In this document: in pieces, positions 17,714 through 26,116 of the stretch
How the letters are laid out: every line of letters begins with the position of its first letter
Position numbering within the stretch: position 1 is the stretch's first letter
Translations under genes and position numbers: made by a program
The notes under the pieces: model-generated
Databases searched by the model: none
What the model was told of the DNA's origin: nothing
The model's input: the letters and a program-made list of their open reading frames with translations, nothing else
Assembly (NCBI GenBank): GCA_020444175.1
Contig: JAHLLM010000024.1
Location: forward strand, 1-64,000
Origin: Desulfobulbaceae bacterium
GTDB taxonomy: Bacteria; Desulfobacterota; Desulfobulbia; Desulfobulbales; SURF-16
Direction: 5' to 3'
DNA: 64,000 nt

Positions 17714-18436
17714 ATGAAAAAACGTGCGTTTGTAACCGGCGGCAATTCAGGAATCGGCTTTGCCACCGCACGATTGTTAAAAAAAAGAGGATATGACGTT
17801 ATCATATCCGGTCGCAATTATGAACGTCTTCAGAAGGCTGCTGATGACTTAGGAGTGGAGTCAGTCCAAGCCGACATATCCGACCTTGATGCATTGGCGG
17901 ATATGACTGCACCTTTTCTTGAAGGTGATGGACTTGATGTTTTGGTCAACAATGCTGCAATTGCCTCGTTTAAGCCTCTTACAGCACACACCGAGGATGA
18001 TTACAAATTGTTTTTTGATACAAATATTCGAGGGCCGCTGGAATTAATCCGGCTTTTGCTGCCTGCCTTGGAAAAGAGACAGGGCAGCATCTGCAATGTT
18101 TCTTCAGTTATTGTTAGTAAAGGTGTAGTCAACGCCAGTCTCTATGCTGCCTGCAAGGGAGCAATGGATGCCTTTACGCGTAGCCTGGCCCGGGAGTTTG
18201 CCCCAAAGAAGGTGCGCATCAATGCCGTTGCTCCTGGGGCAATTGAGACACCGATGTTTGAAAAGCTCGGTTTTTCCGAAGAGGAATTACATGTACTTCG
18301 CTGCCAACAAGAGGCCAATATTCCACTTAATAGATATGGCAGATCGGAAGAGGTAGCAGCAGTTATTGTCAGTCAACTGGAGGCTACCTATGTGACCGGA
18401 GCCATCTGGACAGTGGATGGCGGTGTAGGAGTGTAA
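17714..18436 (+). CDS. Short-chain dehydrogenase/reductase
   Basis: 240 aa, classical SDR length. NAD(P)-binding TGGNSGIG near the N-terminus, the VNNAA motif, catalytic Ser in CNVSSV, and YAACK (YxxxK), followed by APGAIETPMF and the C-terminal TYVTGAIWTVDGGVGV. The SGRN after strand 2 suggests NADPH rather than NADH. The start is the ATG at 17714 rather than an upstream in-frame codon that overlaps the preceding gene. It lies in line with the citrate-synthase-like pair and ahead of a ThDP enzyme, so it may act in the same unknown small-molecule pathway. The substrate cannot be told. Confidence 0.9.
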   Translation: MKKRAFVTGGNSGIGFATARLLKKRGYDVIISGRNYERLQKAADDLGVESVQADISDLDALADMTAPFLEGDGLDVLVNNAAIASFKPLTAHTEDDYKLFFDTNIRGPLELIRLLLPALEKRQGSICNVSSVIVSKGVVNASLYAACKGAMDAFTRSLAREFAPKKVRINAVAPGAIETPMFEKLGFSEEELHVLRCQQEANIPLNRYGRSEEVAAVIVSQLEATYVTGAIWTVDGGVGV

Positions 18437-18445
18437 TTCGTCGCG

Positions 18446-19552
18446 TTATGATTGCTGGTCTTCAATCCCATATTCCTCAAAAACAAAGGCAAAATCCTTA
18501 CTGATTCTCTCGTGGCTCAGACCGAAATCAGCCAGGTCCATAACCTGATGTTTTCTCTTGTAGGATTGCTGATTCTCAGCACGATGGGTCACTTTTTCCC
18601 GTAATTCGTCACTTACTTCGATGCCGCAGAAATCGACGATCTGCTTGAACGCCCTGACCAGATCGTTACGCAACAGATCATAGGGCATCACCATGACCCT
18701 GTCTATCGGCAGTTCATTATTTTTTTGCAGATCGTAAAAGTAGCGGTACAGGTCAATCATGGACTGGTAGCGTCTCTCGTTGTAACGCTGCAGGATATCT
18801 TTTGGGATTTGGGCCAGGCCCCAACGAAAATCGATACTCTTGTGGAGCAGTGAGAGAAAGGAAGGCACCACGTGATGTGGATTGCGGATAATGTAAACGA
18901 ACTTGGCATCCGGGTAGAATTCCAGCATGGTTTTCAGGCGGTGTGTTGAAAAATGGGTCTGGGCAATGATCTGCGACTTGCCGGTATAGTGTATCTGGCG
19001 CTGGAAACAGCCATTGAGAAAGCGAAGAGAGCGAAAGCGGTGGCTTTTGGGTTGCTGGTCATGGTGCTGCAGTTCGGGATATTGGCAGTCATCTAAGCCG
19101 AGAAGACCGGCAGGAACAAACTGGGTGTCATAGGTGTTGAGAAAGAGCATCTCCTCCTCTTCAACTTTATCTAGATCCATTTTATGACCGGTTTCTTCAG
19201 GCATCACCTCTGACTTGCCGGTTTTGATCAAACGATGGATGAGTGGTTTGAACAATTTACGGGCAGTAAGAGCTGGGAAAAGCAGATGCCAGCACTTGAA
19301 GGCGGCTGCTTCATTGGTCTGGGTCAGCAGGTGATGGAGAAAGGTGGTGCCACTCCTGGGGTGGCCGATAATGAAAAAGGGCTTTTTGACATGTACTTTC
19401 TTAAAGCCTGGGAAAAAAAGATGGTCCAGTGCCAGGGTGAAAAAGGTAAATAGGCGCATGAACGATTCTCCGAGCAACCAACCCATAAAAATTTTACCAG
19501 GCCCGTAAATTTTCCAGATGATACGGAGTGTGCGGAAATATATTCTGAACAT
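18446..19552 (-). CDS. Sulfotransferase-family protein
   Basis: 368 aa. The PAPS-binding 5'-phosphosulfate loop is FIIGHPRSGTTFLHHLL (about residues 58-74), and the 3'-phosphate site is YIIRNPHHVVPSFLSL. Between them HFSTHRL and the WGLAQIPKD region fit the sulfotransferase fold. The N-terminal ~50 residues contain hydrophobic segments (LFTFFTLALDHLFF), so membrane association is possible. Shine-Dalgarno AAAGGA precedes the ATG. It is convergent with the SDR gene and divergent from the ThDP enzyme. The acceptor is unknown; a lipid or a secreted small molecule are both possible. Confidence 0.87.
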   Translation of the reverse strand: MFRIYFRTLRIIWKIYGPGKIFMGWLLGESFMRLFTFFTLALDHLFFPGFKKVHVKKPFFIIGHPRSGTTFLHHLLTQTNEAAAFKCWHLLFPALTARKLFKPLIHRLIKTGKSEVMPEETGHKMDLDKVEEEEMLFLNTYDTQFVPAGLLGLDDCQYPELQHHDQQPKSHRFRSLRFLNGCFQRQIHYTGKSQIIAQTHFSTHRLKTMLEFYPDAKFVYIIRNPHHVVPSFLSLLHKSIDFRWGLAQIPKDILQRYNERRYQSMIDLYRYFYDLQKNNELPIDRVMVMPYDLLRNDLVRAFKQIVDFCGIEVSDELREKVTHRAENQQSYKRKHQVMDLADFGLSHERISKDFAFVFEEYGIEDQQS

Positions 19553-19762
19553 GGCAAACAGTCCTTTCTCTTGTTATTTTTTTGATATTGTTAAAAAAAA
19601 AGGCATTATCTTGACTCCTGCGCCTAAATTATTCACACTTAATACTGACAATATTTATTACAGCTGTCAATTTTTGCTGCATGTCTCTTACGAAAAATTG
19701 ATAAGAATGTCGAGGTCAATGATTGTCGGGTTGAATTTTCTATTACAAGGAGAACACACTTT

Positions 19763-21493
19763 ATGAATACTGCAGAAATGATTGTTTATGCATTGAATAA
19801 AATGGAGGTCAAGTACATTTTCGGTATTCCGGGCGGTGCCATTGAGGACCTGAACATAGCTATCTATAACAATGATAAACTTACCCCCATTGTCACCAAG
19901 CATGAGCAGGGCGCAGCCTTTATGGCTGACGGCTATGCACGTGTTTCAGGAGAACTTGGTGTCTGTTGCGCAACTTCAGGTCCCGGAGCCTCAAACCTGA
20001 TTACAGGCCTTGCTTCGGCCCATGCCGACTCCATTCCTGTTCTCGCTCTCACCGGGCAGGTCGCCACCTCGGTATTTGGCAAAGGGGCTCTCCAGGAATC
20101 AGGGGCCGAGGGTGTGAACATGGTTTCCATATTCCGCACCTTTACTAAATACTCGGGCATGCTGATTAATGAACAGCGAATCCACTACATGCTCCAAAAA
20201 GCCATCAGGGCTGCTATGTCCGGCCCCAGCGGTCCGGCTCACCTGAATCTTCCCATCAACATGATGAAAAAAGAGGTAGCGGATCAGGGTGTTTGTTGCC
20301 TGAAAACTAATATTCGCATGTTTGATGAAGAAGGCATCAAAAAAGCGGCCCAAAAATTACTGACAGCCAAGCATCCTGTCATTGTTGCAGGATGGGGTGT
20401 CAGTTTGTCGCGAGGAGCATACGAGTTGCTGGAGCTTGCTAAACTCCTGCAGATTCCGGTGGCCACTTCCCCAAAGGGAAAAGGCTGTTTCCCGGAACAC
20501 CATGAATTATCCTTAGGGGTCCTTGGCTTTGCCGGAAACCCCGAGGCCAAGCAATACATTATCGAGGAACAGGTAGATGTTATGCTGGCTGTTGGCACAT
20601 CATTTAATGAGATGATGACCTCCGGGTGGGATGATAAACTGATACCTGAATTTATGATCCATATTGATATCAACCCTGCCAGTATAGGCAAAAACTATTG
20701 CGCCAGCCTTGGTCTGGAGGGTGATGCCAGAATGACCTTAAAAGAACTCTGCAAATCTGTCATGGACGTCCGTTCAAAGATAGGCCTGAGGTCTGATTCC
20801 CGTTTAGTGCAGATTGTTGCCGACATAAAGAGAAAAGCAGCAGCTTCCGAAGAGCTTGTAGCACCTACCAGTGGTTTCTATCATCCGAGGAATCTTGTTG
20901 AAGACATACAGAAGAGTTGCCCTGATGACACTATCTTCTTTGCTGATATGGGCTGCATCATGGCCTGGGCCATTCGTTATATGAAATTTGATATTCCTTA
21001 CTGTTTTTATATGGGTATGGGATTCGGTTCCATGGGCTATGCAGTAGCTGCCCCGGTTGGAGCAAAACTTGCCACCATGGTTGAGAGGTTCGACCGGCCT
21101 GCGCGTCCCAACAGACCGGTGGTGACCATGGTAGGAGACGGCAGCTTTCAAATGAACGGCTTTGAGGTGGCCACGGCCGTCAACTACAATATTCCTGTGG
21201 TCTGGGTCGTGTTTAATAATGCCATGCTCGGCATGGTTTATCATGGCAGGAGACTGTTTAAAAATCCCATCCCTGACGGACTGACTCCTTATTTTAAACG
21301 CGTTGACTTTGCCCAGGTGGCAGAGGGTCTTGGAGCAAGAGGGATCAGGGTGGAAAAACCAGGCGAAATTACCCCTGCATTCATGGAAGATGTTTTGGCG
21401 ACCGGGAGACCAACGGTGATAGATGTGCTCATAGACGAGCAGGCTGTACCGCCAATCCATGCCAGAATCAAAACAGTAGACAAGTTAAGTTAG
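19763..21493 (+). CDS. Thiamine-diphosphate enzyme of the acetolactate-synthase family
   Basis: 576 aa, the normal length of ThDP-dependent AHAS, sulfoacetaldehyde acetyltransferase and relatives. Three domains: PYR domain with the cofactor-activating Glu in KHEQGAAFMADGYAR, a central domain with VIVAGWGVSLSRGA, and the PP domain with the ThDP/Mg motif GDGSFQMNGFEVATAVNYN through VFNNAMLGM. Shine-Dalgarno AAGGAG lies 11 nt before the ATG. No small regulatory AHAS subunit or other ilv gene adjoins it, so housekeeping branched-chain synthesis is less likely than a specialised carboligase or decarboxylase. Its exact reaction cannot be told from sequence alone. Confidence 0.85.
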   Translation: MNTAEMIVYALNKMEVKYIFGIPGGAIEDLNIAIYNNDKLTPIVTKHEQGAAFMADGYARVSGELGVCCATSGPGASNLITGLASAHADSIPVLALTGQVATSVFGKGALQESGAEGVNMVSIFRTFTKYSGMLINEQRIHYMLQKAIRAAMSGPSGPAHLNLPINMMKKEVADQGVCCLKTNIRMFDEEGIKKAAQKLLTAKHPVIVAGWGVSLSRGAYELLELAKLLQIPVATSPKGKGCFPEHHELSLGVLGFAGNPEAKQYIIEEQVDVMLAVGTSFNEMMTSGWDDKLIPEFMIHIDINPASIGKNYCASLGLEGDARMTLKELCKSVMDVRSKIGLRSDSRLVQIVADIKRKAAASEELVAPTSGFYHPRNLVEDIQKSCPDDTIFFADMGCIMAWAIRYMKFDIPYCFYMGMGFGSMGYAVAAPVGAKLATMVERFDRPARPNRPVVTMVGDGSFQMNGFEVATAVNYNIPVVWVVFNNAMLGMVYHGRRLFKNPIPDGLTPYFKRVDFAQVAEGLGARGIRVEKPGEITPAFMEDVLATGRPTVIDVLIDEQAVPPIHARIKTVDKLS

Positions 21494-21739
21494 GCCTTGG
21501 CGGGCTTGAGCATTATTGAAATAACTTTCAAATCTACCCCCAAATCCATGCAGAACCGCAACAAAAGGAGGAGATTCGTACGGACCTGATCGTACTACGT
21601 ACGAATCGGGAAGCACACGGATTTCGTGGGGCACAGGTAAATAATTATTATTTATGTAATTACCACTGAAACTCAGCCAGTTTTGCAGCAGGTACTGTAC
21701 TACATTAATAATTCAAAAAATACTGTCTAAACAGAAGTC

Positions 21740-21805
21740 ATTCCCGCGAAAGCGGGAATCCAGAGTCGTTGGCTCGTCCGCCTAGATTCCCGCCTTCGCG
21801 GGAAT
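21740..21805. repeat. Pair of ATTCCCGC...GCGGGAAT palindromes
   Basis: Two palindromes, 21740-21759 and 21786-21805, each with 8-bp arms ATTCCCGC/GCGGGAAT around a 4-nt loop. This is a widespread REP-like intergenic palindrome; two copies sit 26 nt apart and can pair with each other as well. Confidence 0.75.
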
Positions 21806-21849
21806 GGCGTATATAAAGGCTGAAGATGGGTGGGAATCATAATTATTTA

Positions 21850-22002
21850 GTATCTATTCAGCGAAGGCTCGAAATGGGCCTCAACTCCAGGCCGTAACTA
21901 TTCAGATGTGCCTTAGATTTGGACAAGCAGGCCTGCGAGGCTATAGCCCGTCTATGTGAGCAGGCCTGATCGTTCAAAGATGAGGTGCAGCTGAATAGTT
22001 AC
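21850..22002. repeat. MITE-like element, copy 1 (153 bp, terminal inverted repeats)
   Basis: It begins GTATCTATTCAGC and ends GCTGAATAGTTAC, an imperfect terminal inverted repeat. Its interior is close to the reverse complement of 31659-31805 over nearly the full length, including the words GATGTGCCTTAGATTTGGAC and GCAGGCCTGATCGTTCAAAG. A more divergent third copy is at 55992-56166. No coding capacity. Confidence 0.8.
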
Positions 22003-22003
22003 A

Positions 22004-22954
22004 TTATTTAATTACCTTGGTGGCCATACTCATAGCCTGAGAGCTAAACTGAAGACCGATACGTTCGGCGGTTCGCTGATTGACCAGAACATGGGTACCG
22101 AGAGGCTCCATGACTCCAATTTTGCGAGGTGATTCCCCTTGAAAAATGATACTCTTGGCCATTGATGCCGCCTGACTGCCGATGTTGGTCATATCCGGCA
22201 ACACGGACAGGAGCATCCCGACCTCGGTGAGATGCCTTGTCTGGCCCAGGCAAACCAGATTGTCTTTGGCACAGCGGTCTTCCACCCAGGCCATGTTGTC
22301 CAGGGTATATGTTAGTGGGTCATTAAGAATCCACAGTCCATCAATCTCCCGGATGAGTTCCCGATAGGTGCGCTTGAAATCTTTGCTGGAGGAAATTTGC
22401 CTTTCCACAAGCTCAATGCCGAGAAGTGCAGCGGCCTCTTCTGCTTTCTTCACGATCAACTCAGAGTAGGCAGCGCTATATATAACTCCAATTTTCTTAG
22501 CTGAGGGGGCAAACATAGTCAAATTGATAAACTGTACCCCCGGAGAAATCTCAGAGGCAATACCTGCCATATTAGACTGCCCGTTCAGGAGGTTATACTT
22601 CTGCCAGTTGTATACCATTGCAAATATAACAGGTATATCCTGATGCTCAATAGTCCACAGTTTGGCGGCATAAGCAGCTTTTGCCCCCAGAGCAAAGATC
22701 AATTTGGGTTTGACACTTAATAATCTGTCCTGCAACTGGGGATCATGACGAATATCTCCATGCAGATTATAAGTACGTATCTCCATATCAATTTCATCGA
22801 CAAATGCGGATATTGGCGAGGCATAAGACTTCACCGTGTCACTAAGCAGAATAGCTATGTGATCTGCTTCCCGGGCGGACGCATCTAACTGCAACGCCTG
22901 GAGCAATATCAGGAATGTTAAGAATATGTTAGTTAGTAATCTTCTGCCAACCAT
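22004..22954 (-). CDS. ABC_sub_bind-family periplasmic binding protein (copy 2)
   Basis: 316 aa with a signal peptide (about 1-26, IFLTFLILLQALQLDASA). It is colinear with the gene at 10134-11075: IAILLSDTVKSY, IRTYNLHGDIRHD, LIFALGAKAAYAAKLW, IGVIYSAAYSELIVKK, GLWILNDPLTYTLDN and IGVMEPLGTHVLVNQRTAERIGLQFS. The ATG lies inside the end of the upstream PhnD-like gene (26-nt overlap), repeating the coupled arrangement of copy 1. The stop codon abuts the MITE-like element. Confidence 0.85.
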   Translation of the reverse strand: MVGRRLLTNIFLTFLILLQALQLDASAREADHIAILLSDTVKSYASPISAFVDEIDMEIRTYNLHGDIRHDPQLQDRLLSVKPKLIFALGAKAAYAAKLWTIEHQDIPVIFAMVYNWQKYNLLNGQSNMAGIASEISPGVQFINLTMFAPSAKKIGVIYSAAYSELIVKKAEEAAALLGIELVERQISSSKDFKRTYRELIREIDGLWILNDPLTYTLDNMAWVEDRCAKDNLVCLGQTRHLTEVGMLLSVLPDMTNIGSQAASMAKSIIFQGESPRKIGVMEPLGTHVLVNQRTAERIGLQFSSQAMSMATKVIK

Positions 22955-23744
22955 CTATCTGCAGTATCTCCATTATCTCAGGAAGGGCTGAATGCCGCCC
23001 CTGTTCAAATAAGTGTTGCGTTACACGTTTAACATCCTCTCCATTCATATCCCCTCTTCTTACACAAAGCAAAGGCAATGGAATAGGAGAAGACTGACTG
23101 AGTGATTTAAGGGTGTCTGTCAGTTTTTTGTTCATCTGAGACATCATTTTCAAGGTATCGGTTCCGATCAGGGCAGCATCGACCTGACCAAGAGCCACGG
23201 AAAAGAGAGCGTCTGCATCCTTGCCGACATTCAAAATATGGCAGGATGAAAAGTCAACATTCTTGCCGGCAAACAATTCCTTGTTCAGATACTCTACAGT
23301 ATGAGGCCCCATAGGCGTCATTGCTATGGTCAATCCTGAGAGGTTGTCAAGGGTGTAGGGTGATTTTTTCCGAACAAGCAGCACCTTGGTATAATCGGAA
23401 CGTCCATCACGTATCGGGGTAAGGACCGGCGTTAAATCAAGCTCCTTCCCGTAAGATCGGTAGTACCACTCAGGGAGTAAAACAAGGGCCGGACGGGTGA
23501 TCTTCACCATACGATCAAAATCAACCTTATGATGAAAAGGCTGAAACTGCACTGTGTCGGTCCCTTCACGCAACAGCATGTCCATATTGTATTTTAATCG
23601 CGAAAGATTGGTCAGCGTGGAATCCGGGTAGTAAAAGTAGAAATCGGTTTTATGAGAAGCACGACCAGCAGGAACTGTGGGAGCAAGCGAAAAATAAAAG
23701 AATGCGCTTAAAAACAGCGTGGCAAGGAGAAAACGACGGTTCAT
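22929..23744 (-). CDS. PhnD-like periplasmic substrate-binding protein (copy 2)
   Basis: 271 aa with a signal peptide (about 1-26). It is a paralogue of the protein at 9338-10147: FYFYYPDSTLTNLSRL, FQPFHHKVDFDRMVK, LVLLPEWYYRSYG, YTKVLLVRKKSPYTLDNL, TIAMTPMGPHT and VALGQVDAALIGTDTLKMM. The last residues (MEILQIDGWQK) match copy 1 (MEMLQINGWQN). Transcribed away from the histidine kinase at 24150, with which it shares an intergenic region. Confidence 0.8.
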   Translation of the reverse strand: MNRRFLLATLFLSAFFYFSLAPTVPAGRASHKTDFYFYYPDSTLTNLSRLKYNMDMLLREGTDTVQFQPFHHKVDFDRMVKITRPALVLLPEWYYRSYGKELDLTPVLTPIRDGRSDYTKVLLVRKKSPYTLDNLSGLTIAMTPMGPHTVEYLNKELFAGKNVDFSSCHILNVGKDADALFSVALGQVDAALIGTDTLKMMSQMNKKLTDTLKSLSQSSPIPLPLLCVRRGDMNGEDVKRVTQHLFEQGRHSALPEIMEILQIDGWQKITN

Positions 23745-24149
23745 CTTTCCATGACTCCCATCGTTTCGGGGAAAAAAAGAATATTCATCTTTTGTTTTTT
23801 ATTTAATCGATTTGTCATATCCATAAAACAAATTTATTTATATCATAGCAGCTTTGCGACTGCAAAGAAAACCGTCCATCTATTCACTATTAAGTTAAAG
23901 GCAAAAAATGCTCACCTTCGATATTTTTTGATGATGTTAACATAAGTTGACAAAATTCTTTTTATTACGCCATACTAATTCTAGATCAGAATTAAAAAAA
24001 ATGATAAAAAATATGTATCTTGCCTTCCCTTTTCTCAAATTGAGTTAACATTGCAACCTACTGATTTGTTTACCTTCATTTATTGAAACAATTGGAAATT
24101 AAAGCGGTGATTCTTTGCCGTTTTCCAGTGTCCATAATATGCGCTTTTC
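23745..24149. other. AT-rich divergent promoter region
   Basis: About 405 bases between the divergently transcribed PhnD-like gene and the histidine kinase. Strongly AT-rich with several A/T tracts. No ORF, RNA gene or convincing palindrome was found, and promoter boxes cannot be assigned reliably. Confidence 0.5.
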
Positions 24150-25997
24150 ATGTATTCAGAGGACATAGTTTCCCCTTTAAATATGCCTGATTCAGAAACC
24201 CACAGCCACCTCCACCAGCGTCCTCCACGGCTGCTGATACCCATCAGGGTTTATTTTGTACTGATGAATACGGTGCTTCTTTGCCTCCTCTTTCCCACCA
24301 TCAGTTATTATTTCTTTCATAAAACAACAACTTTTCGAGATACTCAGCTTGAACGGGCAGTGGCGGACCGGACAGCAGCGCTGGAAGCAAGGGCTGCTCA
24401 TCTTGTCCAATCCTTGTCCCACAGCGGTACCCAGGCCATTTCCGGATACAATTTCACCTTTTTAAACAACCTGATCAGGGAAGCAGTGGAAAGTGATGCT
24501 GAACTGATTGGTTGTCAATTTATAGATGAAGCTGAGCTCGGAGCCGTTACAGCCGGCTTTGGTCCTGAAGGAATCGATCTGTATGAGGCTTTTGTGGGCA
24601 GCGGCGAACAAGAAAAATTGAAATTCGCCCCTTCCCATACTCCAGGCTCTCCTCTGCCGATTGTCAATATTTCCAGACAGACCTTTCCATGGTCCGGCAA
24701 CTATCCGGTTCTGCAGGTCGTCGCTCCTGTTTATGTAGGTGCATCGTTATGGGGGACAGTGCATGCTGCTTTCTCCCTGAAACTGTTGCAGAAAGATATA
24801 GAGAATCTTAAAGAGGAATGGGCAGGGCAAATGCGCCAATACAAAATCTCCCTGTTGACCATCACTGCCATTTTCTTCTGTCTGGGAGTTGGCTCGGCCC
24901 TGTTGTTCACCCGTCCTCTGATTCGCACTATTTACGGTCTGCGTGACGGTGTCGAGCAGGTTGCCGGAGGGGATCTAACCCAAAAAATTATCTTAAATAA
25001 AATAGTGGCCTGCGCGGAGTTTGTCAGTCTGTCCCGTTCATTTAATCATATGACGGATAATCTCCGCAGCTCAAAAAGACAGCTCGACGAATACTCAAAA
25101 TCCCTTGAAGAAAAGGTTGAAGAACGAACCCGTGAACTCAGAGAGGCGCAGGCTGAGCTTGTAAGCCAGGCCCATGAGGCAGGTATGGCGGAAATGGCGG
25201 TCGGCGTGCTGCACAATATTGGCAATGCCATTACCCCGGTTAAGGTAACTATTTCCATGATGTCAGAAAGATTGCGAAAAAGCGCTTTACGCACCAGAAT
25301 CGGAGAGGCTCTTAAAAAATTCCCCGCTGCCATTGAATCTGCTCAGAATCTTTCTGACCAAGAGAAAGAACGTCTCATACGAATTACGGAACTTATTCCA
25401 GGCACCATTGAGGAAGAATTTAAAAGAGCACTTGAAGATGTGGAGTCACTCAGGAAAAAAAATATCTATATTGAGGAAATTATCCGTTTGCAGATGCATT
25501 ATGCAAAACTTGAGGCAACTAAGGAACAGGTAGACATTAACCGGATTGCCAAAGATGCGCTAAAGATGCTGGAGGATATTATCCGGCGGAACAGCATCGT
25601 CGTGGAAACCTCTTTTTCCAAGGTGCCTCACGTGCAGGTTGAAGAAAGTAAACTTCTGCAGATCTTGCTCAACCTTGTAAAAAACGCCTGTGAGGCAATG
25701 ACCGGCAGCAAAAATCCTGAAAAAAAATTAACAATATCAACATTTCAGGATGACGTTGATAGCTCTAAAGTGATAATATCAATAAAAGACACCGGATGTG
25801 GATTTATCCAGAAAGACACAAATCAACTCTTTACATTCGGTTATTCCACCAAAAAACGCGGCTCAGGCTTTGGACTGCATTCCTGTGCCAATTACCTCAT
25901 TGCCAACAATGGCACTATTGAGGCCAGGAGTGATGGCCCTGGACATGGAGCGGAATTTATTATTAGATTACCTGTTAGTACGAAGGCAAATGATTAG
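24150..25997 (+). CDS. Membrane sensor histidine kinase
   Basis: 615 aa. One transmembrane helix near residues 28-52, a periplasmic sensor segment of about 175 residues, a second helix around 230-250 (ISLLTITAIFFCLGVGSALLF), then HAMP, a coiled coil (SLEEKVEERTRELREAQAELV), a dimerisation/H-box with MAVGVLHNIGNAITP (the HNxxN-type phosphoacceptor His) and a HATPase domain with NLVKNACEAM (N box), DTGCGF (G1) and KRGSGFGLHSCANYL (G2). The HNIGN box is typical of a class of complex kinases. It is followed by a REC-HK-REC protein and adjoins two periplasmic binding proteins that could feed it a signal (inference). Another ATG is available at 24183. Confidence 0.88.
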   Translation: MYSEDIVSPLNMPDSETHSHLHQRPPRLLIPIRVYFVLMNTVLLCLLFPTISYYFFHKTTTFRDTQLERAVADRTAALEARAAHLVQSLSHSGTQAISGYNFTFLNNLIREAVESDAELIGCQFIDEAELGAVTAGFGPEGIDLYEAFVGSGEQEKLKFAPSHTPGSPLPIVNISRQTFPWSGNYPVLQVVAPVYVGASLWGTVHAAFSLKLLQKDIENLKEEWAGQMRQYKISLLTITAIFFCLGVGSALLFTRPLIRTIYGLRDGVEQVAGGDLTQKIILNKIVACAEFVSLSRSFNHMTDNLRSSKRQLDEYSKSLEEKVEERTRELREAQAELVSQAHEAGMAEMAVGVLHNIGNAITPVKVTISMMSERLRKSALRTRIGEALKKFPAAIESAQNLSDQEKERLIRITELIPGTIEEEFKRALEDVESLRKKNIYIEEIIRLQMHYAKLEATKEQVDINRIAKDALKMLEDIIRRNSIVVETSFSKVPHVQVEESKLLQILLNLVKNACEAMTGSKNPEKKLTISTFQDDVDSSKVIISIKDTGCGFIQKDTNQLFTFGYSTKKRGSGFGLHSCANYLIANNGTIEARSDGPGHGAEFIIRLPVSTKAND

Positions 25998-26116
25998 GTA
26001 ACACAAATTGCCGAAGTTCATGATACCAAAAGCGGCCCCAACATACATTCATCCATTGGTTAGTCAAATGACCAATTGTACTTAACAGACCGTCAGCAGA
26101 AAAATACGAACAATTT

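Larger units (their letters stand above)
21494..22003. other. Intergenic region made mostly of repeats
   Basis: About 510 bases without a gene. It holds a doubled ATTCCCGC palindrome (21740-21805), a 153-bp element with terminal inverted repeats (21850-22002) and, near 21577-21606, a short inverted repeat with GTACG arms. The element ends immediately at the stop of the next gene. Confidence 0.7.
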
